Assembly: GCA_964526475.1 (NCBI GenBank)
Contig: CAZGKF010000012.1
Location: 1-64,000 of the forward strand
DNA: 64,000 bases
Origin: CAYVTV01 sp964526475
GTDB taxonomy: Bacteria > Bacteroidota > Bacteroidia > Bacteroidales > GCA-2748055
Direction of reading: 5' to 3'
Below are positions 43,659 through 51,765 of this stretch, in pieces (within the stretch, counting starts at the first letter, position 1; every line of letters begins with the position of its first letter). The notes beneath the pieces are model-generated. The model saw only the letters and a list, made by a program, of their open reading frames with translations. It had not been told where the DNA came from and did no database searches. The position numbers and the translations under genes were made by a program.

Positions 43659-44984
43659 TCAGATTTCAATACCTTTATTATGAATCTCCCCGTAAATCCT
43701 TTTATCTTCATTAACTTTTCCAAGTTTTATAGTATAAAACCGGTTTTTTTCAACATTTTTCTCAAGGAATACTACAGGTACATAATGCTCTCCATACCCG
43801 TAGGCAAAACCCTGTTCATCATTTTTCTCGACCAGAACCTTTTGATCCATCCCAATAAGCGATTTAAAATATTTATTTCTGTTATTTTCGGATATCTGTT
43901 GAATTACCTTACTCCTTTCCGCTTTAACAATTTCCGGGATCTGATCCTGCATTCCGGAGGCATGTGTACCTGCGCGTTTTGAGTACCTGAATGTGTGAAT
44001 ATGACTAAAAAGTGCTTCCTCAGCCACTTTGCAGCTAAGGGAAAAATCTGTTTCCGTTTCACCGGGAAAACCTGTAATTATATCAGTAGTAAAATTAAAG
44101 GAAGGAAAGATACTTCTGAAACTATGAATTATATCCATAAAACTTTTTACTGTATACATCCTTCGCATTTTCATCAGGATACTATCTGAACCACTCTGTA
44201 AACAAAGATGCAAATGAGGAGTAAGTTTCGGATGGGTGAAAAGATCACTAAAACGGCTTGTAATTGCATCAGGTTCAAGGGATGATATTCTGACTCTGAA
44301 ATCTCCTTCCACCTGAAGGATCATACGAATTAAATCTTCAAAACCTGTTCCCTCATAATTATAGCGGCTGATGTTCACCCCTGTAATAATGACTTCCCGA
44401 AAGCCAACATCAATTATTTTTTTAAGATTATCAATGATATCTGTTGGTTTACGGCTTACAGCACCTCCCCTCACAGCAGGAACAATACAGTATGAACAAA
44501 AATTATCACACCCATCCTGTATTTTAAGGAAAGTACGTGTATGCTGACTTTCTTCAACTGCTTTGAACCCGAAAACATCATCCGGCAGACTATCAGGATT
44601 CAATATATCCCCATTAAAATGACTTTCTACTAATGAAAAAATACTACTTTTTCTTTTATTATCAACTACATAAGTAACATTTGCTTTTTTCAGAAGTAAT
44701 TCCTTGTGGTTGTCCACCATACAACCTGCCACTATTATTACAGCGTCAGGATTTTGTGATATGGCCCTGTTAATTTCATATTTAGATTTTTTATCGCTTT
44801 GATGTGTAACAGTACAGGTATTAATTATCACCACATCAGCTTTTTCTTTTAAATCTACGATTTCATAACCGGCCTTATGAAACTGTGTAATAATAGAATC
44901 CGTTTCGAACTGGTTTAATCTGCAACCAAGTGTTTTAAATGCTATCTTTCTCCGGTCATCCACAAATGGGCTATTATTTAACAT
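43659..44984 (-). CDS. mtaB: tRNA t6A37 methylthiotransferase
   Basis: A radical-SAM methylthiotransferase of the MiaB family, MtaB subgroup, converting t6A37 to ms2t6A37 in tRNA. The N-terminal UPF0004 domain has cysteines in TLGCRLNQFET (Cys21), INTCTVT and VAGCMV; the radical-SAM cluster is CDNFCSYC; a C-terminal TRAM domain follows (about 375-435). The NQFETD-type start is characteristic of MtaB. ATG at 44984 is chosen over 45029, because the longer start would overlap the reductase gene by 44 bp and add residues before the conserved N-terminus; the chosen start is 1 bp after that gene's stop. Confidence 0.92.
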   Translation of the reverse strand: MLNNSPFVDDRRKIAFKTLGCRLNQFETDSIITQFHKAGYEIVDLKEKADVVIINTCTVTHQSDKKSKYEINRAISQNPDAVIIVAGCMVDNHKELLLKKANVTYVVDNKRKSSIFSLVESHFNGDILNPDSLPDDVFGFKAVEESQHTRTFLKIQDGCDNFCSYCIVPAVRGGAVSRKPTDIIDNLKKIIDVGFREVIITGVNISRYNYEGTGFEDLIRMILQVEGDFRVRISSLEPDAITSRFSDLFTHPKLTPHLHLCLQSGSDSILMKMRRMYTVKSFMDIIHSFRSIFPSFNFTTDIITGFPGETETDFSLSCKVAEEALFSHIHTFRYSKRAGTHASGMQDQIPEIVKAERSKVIQQISENNRNKYFKSLIGMDQKVLVEKNDEQGFAYGYGEHYVPVVFLEKNVEKNRFYTIKLGKVNEDKRIYGEIHNKGIEI

Positions 44985-44985
44985 T

Positions 44986-45666
44986 TTAAAAATACACTTC
45001 TGTAAACATCTGAGAGTTGGAATACCCACGCATAGACAGAATATCCATTGCTTCAGTTATCATATTATTATTACCGCAAAAATAGATCATTACCTCCCTA
45101 TCTATTTCTGCATGTTTAAGAAAACTGCTAAGCCTGCCATGGAAATCACCATCCGTATCACCTGAAGTACAGGTAATATACTTCCCAGGGCTGTAGTCTT
45201 CCTTGCCGTATGATTCCGATATTTTCCGGATCCCATGAATTATCCGGTAATCCGATCCCGGAAAGCTTTTTACAAAGGAATGAAAAGGAGCTATTCCTGT
45301 TCCACTCGCAATAAATATAAATTTCTTATACTCAAGCGGTAAGGAGTTATACATAAAAAATCCGAATGGTCCGTTTACCTCCACCTGATCTCCTGGTTTT
45401 ATTCTCCTGAGCAAACTACTTAAACTTCCATTTTCGACCTCACGTACCAGTATCTCCAGGTAGTCATCTTGTACACCACTGAATATAGAGTATTCCCTGG
45501 CTTCCTTCCATCCGGGAATTCCTATAACGATATGCTGACCAGGTTTGAAGTCCAGTCCTTTACGTTCAAATCTTAAAATATATGAAGCCTCTGTAATATC
45601 TTCTACTTCCAGAACATTTAAAATATTCACCTTCCTTAAGATCTTGTTATCTGTTAAATTCTGCAT
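44986..45666 (-). CDS. Ferredoxin-NADP reductase-like FAD oxidoreductase
   Basis: A 226-aa protein of the FNR superfamily. The FAD-binding beta barrel (about 15-100) has REYSIFSG, equivalent to RxYS; the NAD(P) domain has IASGTGIAPFHSF (about 115-127) and the C-terminal YFCGNNNMI block with FTEVYF at the end. It should move electrons between NAD(P)H and a flavodoxin or ferredoxin. It directly precedes the mtaB gene, whose radical-SAM reaction needs reducing equivalents, so functional coupling is possible (inference). Confidence 0.87.
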   Translation of the reverse strand: MQNLTDNKILRKVNILNVLEVEDITEASYILRFERKGLDFKPGQHIVIGIPGWKEAREYSIFSGVQDDYLEILVREVENGSLSSLLRRIKPGDQVEVNGPFGFFMYNSLPLEYKKFIFIASGTGIAPFHSFVKSFPGSDYRIIHGIRKISESYGKEDYSPGKYITCTSGDTDGDFHGRLSSFLKHAEIDREVMIYFCGNNNMITEAMDILSMRGYSNSQMFTEVYF

Positions 45667-45771
45667 TATTGTTTGTGTAAAGTTAGCTTACAATATCATT
45701 AAACCAATATATAGAGTAAATGTTTATTTTAGGAAACAGGAGACAGTAGGTTTTATAAACTTATTTTTTAG

Positions 45772-45779
45772 TAAATTTG
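45772..45779 (+). promoter_or_regulatory. Candidate -7 element for the truncated TIM-barrel lipoprotein gene
   Basis: TAAATTTG matches TAnnTTTG, 31 bp before the ATG at 45811. No good -33 element is visible. Confidence 0.4.
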
Positions 45780-45810
45780 AGTTTAATTAAAAATTAAGCT
45801 ACTTGACAAA

Positions 45811-46449
45811 ATGAAATTTAAAAACTACATCATCCCGTTATTATTAACTGCAGCAATGCTATCTTGTCAAAGTGACAAAAAATCACTGGATAACACTTTT
45901 TACGTTTTTAACAATGGTGTACGCACCTTGCTTAATTGTCCGGAAAGTTACGAAGGTCAGGCTGAACTGGTAAAAAGACTTGGATATAGCGGACTTGGTG
46001 GTCATAGTGCGGTTAATTATTACGAACTCAGGGCTGCACTTGACAAAGTGGAACTGGATATGCCTGACATATATTTTCCTATGAATATAGTAAATGGCGA
46101 AATTTCCTACGATAACGATTTGAAGAATATACTCCTTCATTCCCGTGATCGCAATTTATTGCTGGCGCTGCACCTTCATGCAGACACATCTGTTAAGAAC
46201 AGGGATGAGGGTGATTCCCAGTTTGTTGAGGGCATTCGCAATCTGGCGGATTTTGTTAATTCTCTCAATATTGAGATAGCCATTTATCCTCATGTAAACT
46301 TCTATTGTGAGACGGTTGAACATGCATTAAACATTGCTCAAATGTGTGAAAGGGAAAATGTTGGAATAGTTTATAATTTATGTCATTTACTTAAAGCAGA
46401 AGGAGAGGAAGGATGGGAGCATAGTACCGATCTTATCTTCCTTCTGTAA
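45811..46449 (+). CDS. TIM-barrel isomerase-like lipoprotein, C-terminally truncated
   Basis: A 212-aa lipoprotein (lipobox AAMLSC, Cys19) whose body follows the TIM-barrel sugar isomerase/epimerase family up to YNLCHLLKAEGEEGWE (about residue 205), after which the family would continue for roughly 80 more residues containing the last barrel strands and metal ligands. Instead the frame ends after STDLIFLL, bases that are antisense to the DUF302 gene. The 3' end overlaps that convergent gene by 63 bp. It is therefore probably non-functional, or an artefact of a misjoin near 46410-46425. Family resemblance is good; the truncation is inferred from family length. Confidence 0.75.
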   Translation: MKFKNYIIPLLLTAAMLSCQSDKKSLDNTFYVFNNGVRTLLNCPESYEGQAELVKRLGYSGLGGHSAVNYYELRAALDKVELDMPDIYFPMNIVNGEISYDNDLKNILLHSRDRNLLLALHLHADTSVKNRDEGDSQFVEGIRNLADFVNSLNIEIAIYPHVNFYCETVEHALNIAQMCERENVGIVYNLCHLLKAEGEEGWEHSTDLIFLL

Positions 46450-46647
46450 TGCTTTGTAGGCATAAGCCGGATTACAAGCGCCCAGAATTATATATTTACG
46501 AAAATCAACATTCAGTTTTTCTTTCAGTTTCTCCTGTAGATTTATTTCCGTAAGGACTCCAAAACCTTCGTTTTTCAATGATTGTGTTACAAGCTGAAGA
46601 GCATTATCGAAATCTGTGCTGATTGTTTTGCTGATGTAATACTTCAT
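46387..46647 (-). CDS. DUF302 protein, C-terminally truncated
   Basis: An 86-aa remnant of a DUF302 protein. MKYYISKTISTDFDNALQ, NEGFGVLTEI and YIILGACNPAYAYKAL are the standard family blocks, and EDKIGTMLP (about 70-78) is followed by unrelated residues SFLSFCFK. Complete members have about 125-130 aa. The break coincides with that of the convergent TIM-barrel gene, so one event removed the 3' ends of both. DUF302 proteins are small, sometimes linked to oxidative or metal stress; this copy is probably inactive unless the join is an assembly error. Confidence 0.75.
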   Translation of the reverse strand: MKYYISKTISTDFDNALQLVTQSLKNEGFGVLTEINLQEKLKEKLNVDFRKYIILGACNPAYAYKALQKEDKIGTMLPSFLSFCFK

Positions 46648-46764
46648 AATTTTATATTTTAATGATCAGTTACTCTATTAATTGGAAAAGGTACATTTGT
46701 AAACGGTATATTTCAGGACCAAATTCCCCCACTTTTTGTTTCAAAACAAAGTTAATACTTATTA

Positions 46765-48129
46765 TTAATCAACCGTCCTTTTTCCAGGATTCCACTTAAC
46801 CCATCCATTGATCCAGGATAGTATGAAGAAGGCTGACATAATGAGGGCAGCAAACAGAATAGACTTCCATATCCCCAGACCTATAACTATAAAAGGAGCG
46901 GTTGCAGTTATAAATCCCCCACCAAAAAAAGGTTCATACAGCATCTGTTTAAAGCCGAATGCCTGTGCAGTATCTGTTTTATATTCAGGGTCAACAAGCC
47001 TGAGCAATAATAAACCAATTGCTGTAACCCCTGTTTGCATGCCATACTCTGTAATGCCTCTTTCAAACCAGTTATAAGGGAGCATCCTGGGGGCAAGAAA
47101 TGTAAGACAGAAGTATATCCATAATATTCCTGCAATCATTAAAACAATAAAGGGCCAGAAATTGGCAAGGAACAGGTCAAGCCTGAGGGAAGAAATTGCA
47201 GCCACAACCAGTATATCGAGCGATATGCCCAATATCCTGTCAAATGTTTGTTTGTCGTAATATTTGTCAGCATTTAAAGGTTTTGAAATTATCTGAACAA
47301 TCATCCCCCCTATCATTGCAAGAGGGAAAAGCGGAAAACCCCCAAGTACCGGATGTATCTTCCTTACCCCGGTAAGCATTACCCATCCTGCAAGCACAGC
47401 AAGTGCAACTATTGCAAAATGAAACGCCAATGGTTCAATGGATTCTCCTGCAACTGTGGCTGTTGAAATAGAGTATCTATCTTCTTCATTTTTAATAAGC
47501 CCTGTTTTCTTATATTCAGGGATGCCCTTTGAAGCGTCAATATGTTTACAATAGCCTTTACGGATGGCAATATTAATATATATTATACCACCAACCACTG
47601 CAGTAATTATCCCAACAGTTGCCGACATATACGCCAGAGCAGATCCGGCAGGGAAACCAATTTTGTTAAACACCTCTTCCATTCCGGCAGCAGTGCCATG
47701 TCCGCCCGCGAAGCCAATTTCAAGAATGGTGCCGAAAGCATGTGGCACATTGAATAAGGGTGTAAGAACAAGAACAGTGACAAGCAATGCTACAAAATAC
47801 TGCCCCGAGCCAATAATCATGCCGTAACAAAACTGGCTTCCCCCAAGTGTCCATAATGTTCTGATCCCGGGGATCATAACTCCGAGAAAAAGTGTTGCAA
47901 ACACCACGCTGATCAGAATCCCGGGGATCTGTTGCCAGGTATTCATTATAAACTCAGGGATAATATCCAGTCCGAATGGCCCGCAGGCTAAACCCAGAAA
48001 TCCCCCAATTATTGAAGCCGGGAGGAATATTCTCTGAAAAAGCCTGATCTTGACCCTGAGTACTTTACCAACAATAAGGAAGACGCACAGTATGCAAACG
48101 CTGAAAAAAACTGAAACTAAACCTGTCAT
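46765..48129 (-). CDS. GltS-type sodium:glutamate symporter family protein
   Basis: A 454-aa integral membrane protein with about 11-12 TM segments. The GltS family pattern is present: IGGFLGL near 40, the loop GGHGTAAGM at about 143-151 (a re-entrant region motif), and an internal repeat with FGGGFIT in the second half. GltS imports glutamate with Na+; Bacteroidota paralogues may carry other carboxylates. It is divergent from the GH123 gene, with a palindromic element between them. Substrate specificity cannot be read from the sequence. Confidence 0.87.
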   Translation of the reverse strand: MTGLVSVFFSVCILCVFLIVGKVLRVKIRLFQRIFLPASIIGGFLGLACGPFGLDIIPEFIMNTWQQIPGILISVVFATLFLGVMIPGIRTLWTLGGSQFCYGMIIGSGQYFVALLVTVLVLTPLFNVPHAFGTILEIGFAGGHGTAAGMEEVFNKIGFPAGSALAYMSATVGIITAVVGGIIYINIAIRKGYCKHIDASKGIPEYKKTGLIKNEEDRYSISTATVAGESIEPLAFHFAIVALAVLAGWVMLTGVRKIHPVLGGFPLFPLAMIGGMIVQIISKPLNADKYYDKQTFDRILGISLDILVVAAISSLRLDLFLANFWPFIVLMIAGILWIYFCLTFLAPRMLPYNWFERGITEYGMQTGVTAIGLLLLRLVDPEYKTDTAQAFGFKQMLYEPFFGGGFITATAPFIVIGLGIWKSILFAALIMSAFFILSWINGWVKWNPGKRTVD

Positions 48130-48228
48130 ATTTTACAGATTAAATAAGGAGCGGCAATTTAGTAAAAAGATGGCAATTAACTAACGAGTATGCTCTGTAA
48201 AGGGTGTAAGCTGCAGCTATTATTGTTC

Positions 48229-48284
48229 AACCCTGTCAGGGTTGCGAACCCTGACAGGGTTATCAGAAACAACAACTATTATAA
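48229..48284 (-). repeat. Double-palindrome dispersed element, copy D
   Basis: AACCCTGTCAGGGTT, GCG, AACCCTGACAGGGTT, then the conserved flank in inverted orientation (TCAGAAACAACAACTATTAT). The flank and proximal arm match copy B (24229-24285) base for base over at least 30 positions. It lies in the divergent region between the GltS-type gene and the GH123 gene, about 65 bp before the latter's start. Confidence 0.9.
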
Positions 48285-48348
48285 AATATTAAACCTGGTA
48301 TAAAATATTGTATTATATTTAAAAAATAATATTTCACAACACCATAAA

Positions 48349-50115
48349 ATGAGAAAATTGCTATTCATTCCATTAATTTCCATCCTTTTAGCGGGATGCG
48401 GACAAGCACGGCCGGATAAAGAATGTACTACCTATTCTGAAGCTGCTGATCCTTCACCAGACATAGCAGCAGGATGGGATGAAATTAAACCCGGGTTGCA
48501 TGCTGCCCTTGGGACAGTAAACCACAGGTATGCGAAAAGTTCTATTCCCGATGTTGCCAATATAAACAAATGGCTTGGCTCTGCATGGCGGGGAGAACGG
48601 ATTTCGGCACAACTGGTACTCTGGAGTAGTGAAGCGGTCAGACAGATTGAATGTGAGTTTTCGGAATTCAATTCAGGGAGCGGCAAGTCTTTACCGGCAT
48701 CTATCGCCCAGGCACGTTTTGTGAGGTATGTAATTACCGATGAGTTTGCTGACGCATGCGGTCACCGTAAACCTGAAAACTATGCAGCATCTTTAAACCC
48801 GGATGTACTCGATACACTGGATTGTTTCAATATGGAACCACAAACCTCCCGACCTGTCTGGATAAGCATTGATATTCCCGCTGATGCTGATCCCGGAACA
48901 TATAATTCCACCATGACTCTGTATGCAGCCGGAAAAAAACACTCCACTTTTACATTCAATGTGGAAGTTTTTTCCCGTACACTTCCACCCGCTACGGAAT
49001 GGAAATTTCATCTCGACCTTTGGCAAAATCCTTATGCTGTTGCACGCGTTCATAATGTTGAACCATGGTCTGACGATCATTGGGAAGCCCTGCGACCTTT
49101 GATGAGCATGTTGGCTGGTGCAGGACAAAAAGTAATTACAGCTACCCTTAATAAACGTCCCTGGGGAGGACAAACTGAAGATCATTTTGAGTCAATGATC
49201 GGGTGGACTAAGAAAGCCGATGGAAGCTGGCAATATGATTATACCATTTTCGATGAATGGGTACAGTTCATGATGGATCTGGGTATTAAGTCACAGATCA
49301 ACTGCTATTCAATGGTTCCATGGGGGAATGAACTGTACTATTTCGATGAAAAAACAGCTAAGGAAGTAAAAATCAAAGCCGATCCCGGAACTAAAGAATA
49401 TACTCGTTTATGGACTCCTTTCCTTCAGGATTTCACACGGCATCTTGAACAAAAAGGATGGAAGGAGATAACCCGGATCGCAATGGACGAAAGGGAAGCT
49501 GACGAGATGAAAGCCATGCTTAAATTTCTTAACGATACAGCACCCGGTTTGGGTATAGCTCAGGCCGATGATAAAAAAAACTACAAACTTTACATCGACC
49601 AGGTGCATGATCTTTGCGTTTTACATGATGCACCTGTGGATTTGGTTGACCTGGATTATCGCAGATCAAAAGGACTTATCACTACCTGGTATGTTTGCTG
49701 TGCAAACGAATTCCCGAATATTTTCACCTTTTCACCTCCTGCCGAAGGTGCCTTCATTGGCTGGTATACCATGGCCGCTGGTTATGATGGTTTTCTGCGA
49801 TGGGCATATAACAGCTGGGTAAAGGAACCTTTGCTGGATTCCCGTTTCCGCAAATGGCCCGCCGGGGATACTTACGCTGTATATCCTGAAGCGCGCAGTT
49901 CCATCCGTTTTGAACGCTTGCTGGAGGGTATCCAGGATGCCGAGAAAATCAGGATACTCAGGGAAGAACTGGAAAAAGAAGGAACACCTGAAGCAGAAGA
50001 AAAACTAAATAAACTAAATGACACCGTAGCATTATTTGCCATCCTCAAAAATCCGGGAAATCTTGAAGAACTGATGGCTACCGGAAAAAAAGTTCTGGAG
50101 GAATTGTCAAGGTAA
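48349..50115 (+). CDS. GH123/DUF4091-family glycosidase-like lipoprotein
   Basis: A 588-aa lipoprotein (lipobox LLAGC, Cys17). An N-terminal beta-sandwich (about 50-210, including SRPVWISIDIPADADPGTY) precedes a TIM-barrel domain with the DUF4091 C-terminal region (about 220-560; FIGWYTMAAGYDGFLRWAYNSW). The pair Asp-Glu in RIAMDEREAD (about 382-388) matches the adjacent acidic pair of GH123 beta-N-acetylgalactosaminidases, which use substrate-assisted catalysis. It probably trims host or environmental GalNAc-containing glycans at the cell surface. No SusC/SusD genes are adjacent. Confidence 0.85.
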   Translation: MRKLLFIPLISILLAGCGQARPDKECTTYSEAADPSPDIAAGWDEIKPGLHAALGTVNHRYAKSSIPDVANINKWLGSAWRGERISAQLVLWSSEAVRQIECEFSEFNSGSGKSLPASIAQARFVRYVITDEFADACGHRKPENYAASLNPDVLDTLDCFNMEPQTSRPVWISIDIPADADPGTYNSTMTLYAAGKKHSTFTFNVEVFSRTLPPATEWKFHLDLWQNPYAVARVHNVEPWSDDHWEALRPLMSMLAGAGQKVITATLNKRPWGGQTEDHFESMIGWTKKADGSWQYDYTIFDEWVQFMMDLGIKSQINCYSMVPWGNELYYFDEKTAKEVKIKADPGTKEYTRLWTPFLQDFTRHLEQKGWKEITRIAMDEREADEMKAMLKFLNDTAPGLGIAQADDKKNYKLYIDQVHDLCVLHDAPVDLVDLDYRRSKGLITTWYVCCANEFPNIFTFSPPAEGAFIGWYTMAAGYDGFLRWAYNSWVKEPLLDSRFRKWPAGDTYAVYPEARSSIRFERLLEGIQDAEKIRILREELEKEGTPEAEEKLNKLNDTVALFAILKNPGNLEELMATGKKVLEELSR

Positions 50116-50242
50116 ATACATTATAAAATATATCAGTACCCTATTAAACAAGGAATATAAATTAATGTAAATATAAATATCCTGACCACAAATCAAGCAA
50201 AAAGTCTCATAATTTACTATTAACGAGGAATGGTTTATAATG

Positions 50243-50317
50243 TGGGAACTGCTGGATTCGAACCAGCGACCCTCTGCTTGTAAGGCAGATGCTCTGAACC
50301 AACTGAGCTAAGCTCCC
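50243..50317 (-). tRNA. tRNA-Val (TAC)
   Basis: 75 nt cloverleaf. Acceptor stem GGGAGCT/AGTTCCC (one G-U pair), D arm AGCTCAGTTGGTTCAGAGC, anticodon stem TCTGC/GCAGA with loop CTTACAA (anticodon TAC), T arm with GGTTCGAATCC. The discriminator is A and CCA is not encoded. A near-perfect promoter lies just upstream. Confidence 0.97.
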
Positions 50318-50328
50318 GAAAGCGGATG

Positions 50329-50359
50329 CAAATATAATCCAGATATTCTTATTGACAAA
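50329..50359 (-). promoter_or_regulatory. Bacteroidota-type promoter for tRNA-Val
   Basis: On the minus strand, TTTG (50359-50356), exactly 19 bases, then TATATTTG (50336-50329). It fits TTTG-N19-TAnnTTTG at every position and lies 11 bp before the tRNA 5' end. Confidence 0.8.
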
Positions 50360-50465
50360 ATGATTTCCACATCTTTTTCCATGTTTCTTTGTAAAAAAGA
50401 ATGAACCTGTCCTTACAAATAATGTCAATGCACATATTTGAGAAGTTGCGAATATATATTCACTT

Positions 50466-51662
50466 TCAATACAATAACCCAAACAACCACAGCGGTATTA
50501 CATTCCGGTACCCGGTTACAATATCATCGGCTCCGATAAATGCATTGCCTGAATGCCATATCTGCCTTGTTGTTTTATTTTTTCCGCCGACCTCAAACAA
50601 AATCCTGTTATCCACCATGAAATCACCTTCCGCCGGAATGGTTACCTGATGACCTGCCAAAAGTTGACCGGCAAAGAATGTTTCTCTCAATGTGCCTTTT
50701 TCCGGCTCTCTTCCGGGAGAGAGTGCATATAAAAGAGCCGTGTTATCAAGGTATATTTTTTCCGGTTTCGTGAGATAACCTGTGGGAGATGCATCCTGGC
50801 GGAGGAGCATAAGTATGCCGGATCTTTCCAGAAGGCTGATCAACTTTAGCAATACGTCCCTGGTAACACCTGATTTTCTGCTTAATTCCGAGATGTTGGG
50901 TTTGAAAGGTACTGCATCGGAAATCAGGGCAAGTATACGCTTCATGCTGATAATACTGGAGTAGGTGATTTTTTCAACTGCCGGTATATCCGTCTCAAGG
51001 ATCACATTCACAGTACTCTGCAGTCTTTCAGGAAACTTCGCCTGTGATTCAGTAAAGAATGGATACGTACCCCCTTTCAGGTAACTGTTGAATAATGGCA
51101 ATGGCTGAAATTTTGCAGTTAGTTCAGCAGCAAGTTCCTTGTGGTTTTCTAACAGGTATTCCAACGTGAAGGGCTTAAATTCTTTTTTTTCAGACAGTGC
51201 CAGGTATTCCCTGAATGACATTGTCCTGAGTTTGTAAATTGCCGTTCGGCGACTGAGATCAGCTTCTGCTTTCAGTATTTGTAAAGAAGAGGAACCTGAA
51301 AATACAATTTTCAATTCTCTGAAGATATCATAGATGTTTTTAATCTCTATAGCCCATGTGGGGTAGCGGTGTACCTCATCCAAAAATAGATGTCTGACTC
51401 CGTTATTGTATAAATCTTCGGCTATTTGCAGAAGGTTATTCTTTAAGAAATGAATATTGTCCAGTGAAAGATAAATTGCTTTTTCACTCAGTCCAAAATT
51501 TTTCTTCAGGTATTGCAGCATAAGGGTTGTTTTCCCTGTTCCCCGGGAACCGGTAATACCAATAAGACGGTGATTCCAATCTATTTCCTGCATCAGGTAC
51601 CTGGAGAAATCCAGGGAGGTTTCGCTGATACGGTAGTGGGAATATCGGATGAGTTCGTTCAT
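50466..51662 (-). CDS. AAA ATPase with winged helix and DUF4143 C-terminus
   Basis: A 398-aa member of the AAA_14/DUF4143 ATPases. Walker A is GSRGTGKTT (about 38-46), Walker B is HLFLDEVHRY (about 92-101) and SGSSSL follows. A winged-helix-like segment (PNISELSRKSGVTRDVLLKLISLL, here seen at about 262-285) precedes the DUF4143 domain (about 290-398), which has a nuclease-like fold (FEVGGKNKT near the end). These genes are widespread in bacteria and archaea with no settled function; defence, mobile-element or signalling roles have been proposed. It stands alone. Its promoter is bracketed by two palindromes, suggesting tight, perhaps auto-, regulation. Confidence 0.85.
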   Translation of the reverse strand: MNELIRYSHYRISETSLDFSRYLMQEIDWNHRLIGITGSRGTGKTTLMLQYLKKNFGLSEKAIYLSLDNIHFLKNNLLQIAEDLYNNGVRHLFLDEVHRYPTWAIEIKNIYDIFRELKIVFSGSSSLQILKAEADLSRRTAIYKLRTMSFREYLALSEKKEFKPFTLEYLLENHKELAAELTAKFQPLPLFNSYLKGGTYPFFTESQAKFPERLQSTVNVILETDIPAVEKITYSSIISMKRILALISDAVPFKPNISELSRKSGVTRDVLLKLISLLERSGILMLLRQDASPTGYLTKPEKIYLDNTALLYALSPGREPEKGTLRETFFAGQLLAGHQVTIPAEGDFMVDNRILFEVGGKNKTTRQIWHSGNAFIGADDIVTGYRNVIPLWLFGLLY

Positions 51663-51665
51663 AAA

Positions 51666-51683
51666 TGTTGTTTTGGAACAACA
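51666..51683. promoter_or_regulatory. Operator-like palindrome 1 upstream of the DUF4143 gene
   Basis: TGTTGT-N6-ACAACA, 18 bp, starting 4 bp before the start codon. It overlaps the predicted transcription start and the end of the -7 box. An identical-plan site lies 33 bp further upstream. Confidence 0.6.
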
Positions 51684-51689
51684 AATATA
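51682..51689 (-). promoter_or_regulatory. -7 element of the DUF4143 gene
   Basis: The minus strand reads TATATTTG, an exact TAnnTTTG. It lies between the two palindromes. A GTTG at 51712-51715, inside palindrome 2, could serve as -33 with 22 bp spacing. Confidence 0.5.
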
Positions 51690-51698
51690 TCAATAATA

Positions 51699-51716
51699 TG
51701 TTGTATGTACACAACA
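51699..51716. promoter_or_regulatory. Operator-like palindrome 2 upstream of the DUF4143 gene
   Basis: TGTTGT-N6-ACAACA again, with a different six-base centre (ATGTAC). The centre-to-centre distance to palindrome 1 is 33 bp, about three helical turns, so a regulator could bind both on one face of the DNA. Confidence 0.6.
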
Positions 51717-51765
51717 GTTAAAGAAATAAACAATTTACTTTTTTAAAAATAATTCATGAATATCA

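Noticed and set aside
13373..48284. Possible CRISPR array from the recurring palindromic units
   Set aside because: Copies are tens of kilobases apart, in both orientations, with no regular spacers and no cas genes.
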